From positions 124,001 to 188,000 of the forward strand of contig NZ_BOPB01000013.1 of NCBI RefSeq assembly GCF_016863535.1: a stretch of 64,000 bases of DNA. The letters run 5' to 3'. The first letter of the stretch is position 1. The number at the start of each line of letters is the position of its first letter. Below, in pieces: positions 61,445 to 64,000 of this stretch. The DNA is from Micromonospora lutea (GTDB lineage Bacteria; Actinomycetota; Actinomycetes; Mycobacteriales; Micromonosporaceae). Both the position numbers and the translations under genes were made by a program. The notes beneath the pieces are model-generated. The model had not been told where the DNA came from. It searched no databases and saw only the letters and a list, made by a program, of their open reading frames with translations.

Positions 61445-62485
61445 ATGACCGCGACCGCCGAATCGTCGGCAGCCGTGCCACCGCCCCGTCCGCCTCGTCC
61501 CGGCACCGTCACCGTGGCCTTCTGGCTGCAACTCGCCACCGTGCTGATCCTGCTCGGCCTGATTGCCCTGGTGGTGGTCGAGGCGGTCCAGTGGAACGCC
61601 GCGATCGACCGCGCCGTGCAGCGGGTGCCCGGCGCCGACCCCGAAGAGGTACGCGCGGAACGCTGGGGCAGCGTCGTGATGGCGGTCGTGTTCGGTGTGC
61701 CCGCCCTGCTGTTGGCGCTCTGGCTGGGCCTGACCGCGCCCCGGGTACGCGCGGGCAGCAACACCGCCCGGACGATGGTCTTCGTGGCCGGTGGCGTGCA
61801 ACTGCTGCTCTGCGTCGTCCAGGGCTGTCTCGGCGCGTTCCTGATCCCGTTCGGTCTGATGTTCGCGATGACCGATGGGCCGTACATCGACGAGACGTAC
61901 CCGGAAGAGGTGCCGCCGCCGGTCGACGACTACTGGCAGGAGTCGGACTTCAGCGAGGCGCTCTACGGCCAGACGAGCCCGTTCGACGTCTTCCTTCCGC
62001 TGGCCGGCCTCGGCGTGCTGCTGGTGTTCCTGCTCACGGTGGCGGTGGTGCTGCTGCTGGCGCTGCCACCGGCCCACCGCTGGTTCGTGCCCCGCGCCGA
62101 GCCGGCAGCGGCCTGGCCGCGCGGCGGAGGAGACATCCCGAACGCACACCTGGTCGGCTACCCCATGCCCATGGGCTATCCCGCCTATCCCGCGCCGCCC
62201 GGTCACCTACCGCACCCCGGATATCCGCCGCCGGGTCACCCGCTGCCCGGTTACGGGGTGCCCGGTGCGGGGTATGCGGTGGGCGGGTATCCCGGGTATG
62301 TCGCACCCGGTGCCATGGGCAGTCCGGATCCGGCCGGGTATCCCCCGCACCAGGCGGCCTCGCCGGTCGCCGAGGAGACACCACCGGCACCGGCTGCTCC
62401 ACCCGCGTCCGACGGACCGGCCGCCCCCGACGGTGGCGCACCGGGCGGTGCCGCCTCCGGTGGCTCGGATCAGCCGGATCGGTAG
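61445..62485 (+). CDS. Four-helix membrane protein with Pro/Gly/Tyr-rich tail
   Basis: A 346-aa protein. Helices lie near residues 20-45 (FWLQLATVLILLGLIALVVV), 75-95, 105-135 (TMVFVAGGVQLLLCVVQGCLGAFLIPFGL) and 180-205 (FLPLAGLGVLLVFLLTVAVVLLLAL). The last 130 residues are Pro/Gly/Tyr/Ala-rich (YPMPMGYPAYPAPPGH and similar), cytoplasmic and disordered. ATG at 61445 fits a leaderless transcript. Function unknown; the gene at 63289 has the same plan. Confidence 0.7.
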   Translation: MTATAESSAAVPPPRPPRPGTVTVAFWLQLATVLILLGLIALVVVEAVQWNAAIDRAVQRVPGADPEEVRAERWGSVVMAVVFGVPALLLALWLGLTAPRVRAGSNTARTMVFVAGGVQLLLCVVQGCLGAFLIPFGLMFAMTDGPYIDETYPEEVPPPVDDYWQESDFSEALYGQTSPFDVFLPLAGLGVLLVFLLTVAVVLLLALPPAHRWFVPRAEPAAAWPRGGGDIPNAHLVGYPMPMGYPAYPAPPGHLPHPGYPPPGHPLPGYGVPGAGYAVGGYPGYVAPGAMGSPDPAGYPPHQAASPVAEETPPAPAAPPASDGPAAPDGGAPGGAASGGSDQPDR

Positions 62486-62558
62486 CCGGTTGGCGAGCGG
62501 CGTGACCTGCCCGGATCATGGTCGACGTCTCCGCTGAACTGTCTCGGGAGGTGACCGG

Positions 62559-63158
62559 GTGGACGGCACATCGGCGTACCTGGCCGCCGCCAGCCTGGTC
62601 GGGTTGGTCGTAGTCGTGCTCGCGCTGCGCTGGTGGCACAACCGGTCACGGGCGCCGGTGGCTCCGCGGCAGCGCCGAAGCGGTGGACAGCGACGCGATC
62701 CGCGCCGCATCGAGGTCGGCGACATCGTCGAGATCGGTGACGCCGCGTATGCCGTGCGGGGTTCGATCCGTCTGGTGGAAGGTGAGTGGAGGTGGGCCGA
62801 GCACCTCCTCGACGACCTGGACGAGCACGGTGGCCGGCGTCGACTCTCGGTGGCGGAGAGCCCCGGATTCGAACTGGTGTTGTGGGAAACGGCACCACGC
62901 GATGCCACCGTCACGCCGGGTGCACCGGTGGTCGAGTTCGGCGACCGGCGCTACAGCTGGCACGAGTCCGGTCAGGCTCGGTACACCGCTTCCGAGGTCG
63001 CCGGGCTGGCACCGAGCGGCACCATGCGCTATCACGACTACCGGGCCCCGGGCGGGGCGCGGCTCACCTTCGAGGCGTACGGCGAGGCGGGCTGGGAGAT
63101 GGCCCGGGGGGAGCGGCTCGACAGTGACGAGGTGACCGTCCACCCGCAGAGCTCCTGA
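62559..63158 (+). CDS. DUF4178 membrane-anchored protein
   Basis: A 199-aa protein with an N-terminal helix (AYLAAASLVGLVVVVLALRWW, residues about 5-26) and a soluble DUF4178 domain (IEVGDIVEIGDAAYAVRGSIRLVEGEWRWAEHLL, FGDRRYSWHESGQARY, GTMRYHDYRAPGGARLTFEAYGEAGWE). GTG at 62559 lies five bases after GGGAGGTGA. DUF4178 is commonly encoded near small membrane proteins with a role in envelope or stress physiology, which is unproven. Confidence 0.85.
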   Translation: MDGTSAYLAAASLVGLVVVVLALRWWHNRSRAPVAPRQRRSGGQRRDPRRIEVGDIVEIGDAAYAVRGSIRLVEGEWRWAEHLLDDLDEHGGRRRLSVAESPGFELVLWETAPRDATVTPGAPVVEFGDRRYSWHESGQARYTASEVAGLAPSGTMRYHDYRAPGGARLTFEAYGEAGWEMARGERLDSDEVTVHPQSS

Positions 63159-63288
63159 GCAGGACAACCGCCCGTCCGATCGATCCCGGCCGGCCAGGTG
63201 GCTGGTGACGTGCCCACCACTCGGCGTCGCAGCGTGCCGGATTGGTCCGTTGCCGATACGGTGAAGCGCGTTCCAGGAAGGGAGAAAG

Positions 63289-64000
63289 ATGGTTGATCCT
63301 CAAAACACCCCGACCCGGTCGCGGCCGGGCGTGGTGACGATATCCACCTACCTGCTGCTGCTGTTCGCGATCTGTCAGCTGATCAGCGTGATCATCTCGC
63401 TGGCCACCATCGGCACCGTCCGCGAGGTGATGGAGGAGGCGTACCGGGACTCCACCGTCGAGGGGGCGCAGAACATCGCCGACATCACGGTCGTGATCGG
63501 CGTTGGCACCGCGATTTTCCTGCTGGTGGTGGCATTCGCGCTGTTCGCCCTTGGTCTGCTGAACCTGCGCGGCAAGAACGGCTCCCGGATCGCCACCTGG
63601 ATCGTCGGTGGCATCCTGTTCTGCTGCACCGGGCTGAATCTGCTCAGCGGGTTCGCCGGCAATCTCGGTACGCCCGGCGAGACCAGCGGCGACATGCCCA
63701 GTGGCGAGGAGATCCAGCGTCGGCTGGAGGACGCCCTGCCGAGCTGGACCACGCCGGTCAGCATCCTGCTCGGGGTGATCAGCCTGATCTCGCTGCTGGT
63801 GGCGCTGATCCTGCTGGCGCTGCCGAAGGCCAACGAATTCTTCCGCAAGCCGACCCAGCAGTGGGAGCCGCCGACGCCCGGCGGTGCGTACCCGAGCCAG
63901 CCCGGCTACCCGCCGGCCCCCGGCTACCCGGGTGCCCCACAGCAGCCGGCCGAGCCCGGCTATCCGGGCACCGGGGGTCAGCCTCCGGCCGGTGACCAGG
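63289..64000 (+). CDS. Four-helix membrane protein with Pro-rich tail, 3' part cut
   Basis: The last visible gene. 237 codons are read and the frame is still open at the edge. Helices lie near residues 17-42 (VVTISTYLLLLFAICQLISVIISLATI), 68-95, 103-122 (TWIVGGILFCCTGLNLLSGF) and 155-180 (SILLGVISLISLLVALILLALP), then a Pro/Gly/Tyr-rich tail (AYPSQPGYPPAPGYPGAPQ). ATG at 63289 has GGAAGGGAGA upstream. It is built like the protein at 61445. Function unknown. Confidence 0.8.
   Translation, partial: MVDPQNTPTRSRPGVVTISTYLLLLFAICQLISVIISLATIGTVREVMEEAYRDSTVEGAQNIADITVVIGVGTAIFLLVVAFALFALGLLNLRGKNGSRIATWIVGGILFCCTGLNLLSGFAGNLGTPGETSGDMPSGEEIQRRLEDALPSWTTPVSILLGVISLISLLVALILLALPKANEFFRKPTQQWEPPTPGGAYPSQPGYPPAPGYPGAPQQPAEPGYPGTGGQPPAGDQ

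Overview
The window is about 70% G+C with GTG and TTG starts, tightly overlapping genes, CCA-encoding tRNA genes, HspR/HAIR heat-shock control, CrgA, PknA/PknB, an actinobacterial LexA box and many leaderless promoters. This points to a filamentous actinobacterium, most likely Micromonosporaceae (Micromonospora or a close relative). It reads as core chromosome; the fhaA-fhaB-pstP-rodA-pbpA-pknA-pknB order usually lies near oriC. I see no phage, insertion sequence, CRISPR array or secondary-metabolite cluster.

Layout. 1-1331 (minus): two coupled polysaccharide genes (a WecG/TagA glycosyltransferase fragment and a nucleotide-sugar epimerase), then tRNA-Leu(CAG). 1773-11431 (plus): the peptidoglycan and Ser/Thr-kinase operon, closed by a SanA-like gene. 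11480-15438 (minus): glutamine amidotransferase, small membrane protein, class E sortase and DUF881 protein; crgA diverges. 16206-18401: a membrane iron-sulfur oxidoreductase resembling EtfD. 18660-21040: two NlpC/P60 endopeptidases, the second behind a c-di-AMP (ydaO) riboswitch. 21105-22297: dCTP deaminase divergent from a PNPOx-like gene, with a perfect LexA box between. 22357-28640: secreted M43 protease, tRNA-Gly(CCC), poorly known small genes and several single-gene leaderless enzymes. 28820-32697: RlpA-like protein, SpoIIE phosphatase and a FadE5-type acyl-CoA dehydrogenase. 33026-37358: two DUF6458 proteins, SixA, a PAQR/hemolysin III protein and pxpBCA. 37425-46237 (minus): thioredoxin-NHL fusion, a very long Pro-rich membrane protein, a 45-aa protein, and a bkd-type 2-oxoacid dehydrogenase operon. 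46756-52569: Pro/Ser/Thr-rich membrane protein, a hypothetical and a coupled pair of dynamin-like GTPases. 52789-60925: dnaK-grpE-dnaJ-hspR and clpB, each with a HAIR operator. 60988-64000: small unknown genes and membrane proteins.

Main points from the hunt. First, a 13-bp motif, TTACT-N3-SGGTA, occurs four times and only at promoters: the etfD-like gene, the acyl-CoA dehydrogenase gene (two copies) and the PAQR/pxp divergent region. These genes fit one lipid-oxidation and membrane regulon under a TetR-type repressor encoded elsewhere. Second, a perfect LexA box abuts the -10 of a leaderless PNPOx-like gene next to dcd. Third, a c-di-AMP riboswitch controls only one of two neighbouring cell-wall hydrolase paralogs. 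Fourth, there are short genes (45 aa at 42251-42388; a 12-codon leaderless ORF before the etfD-like gene), dispersed palindromic elements, and an epimerase with Phe at the usual catalytic Tyr position.
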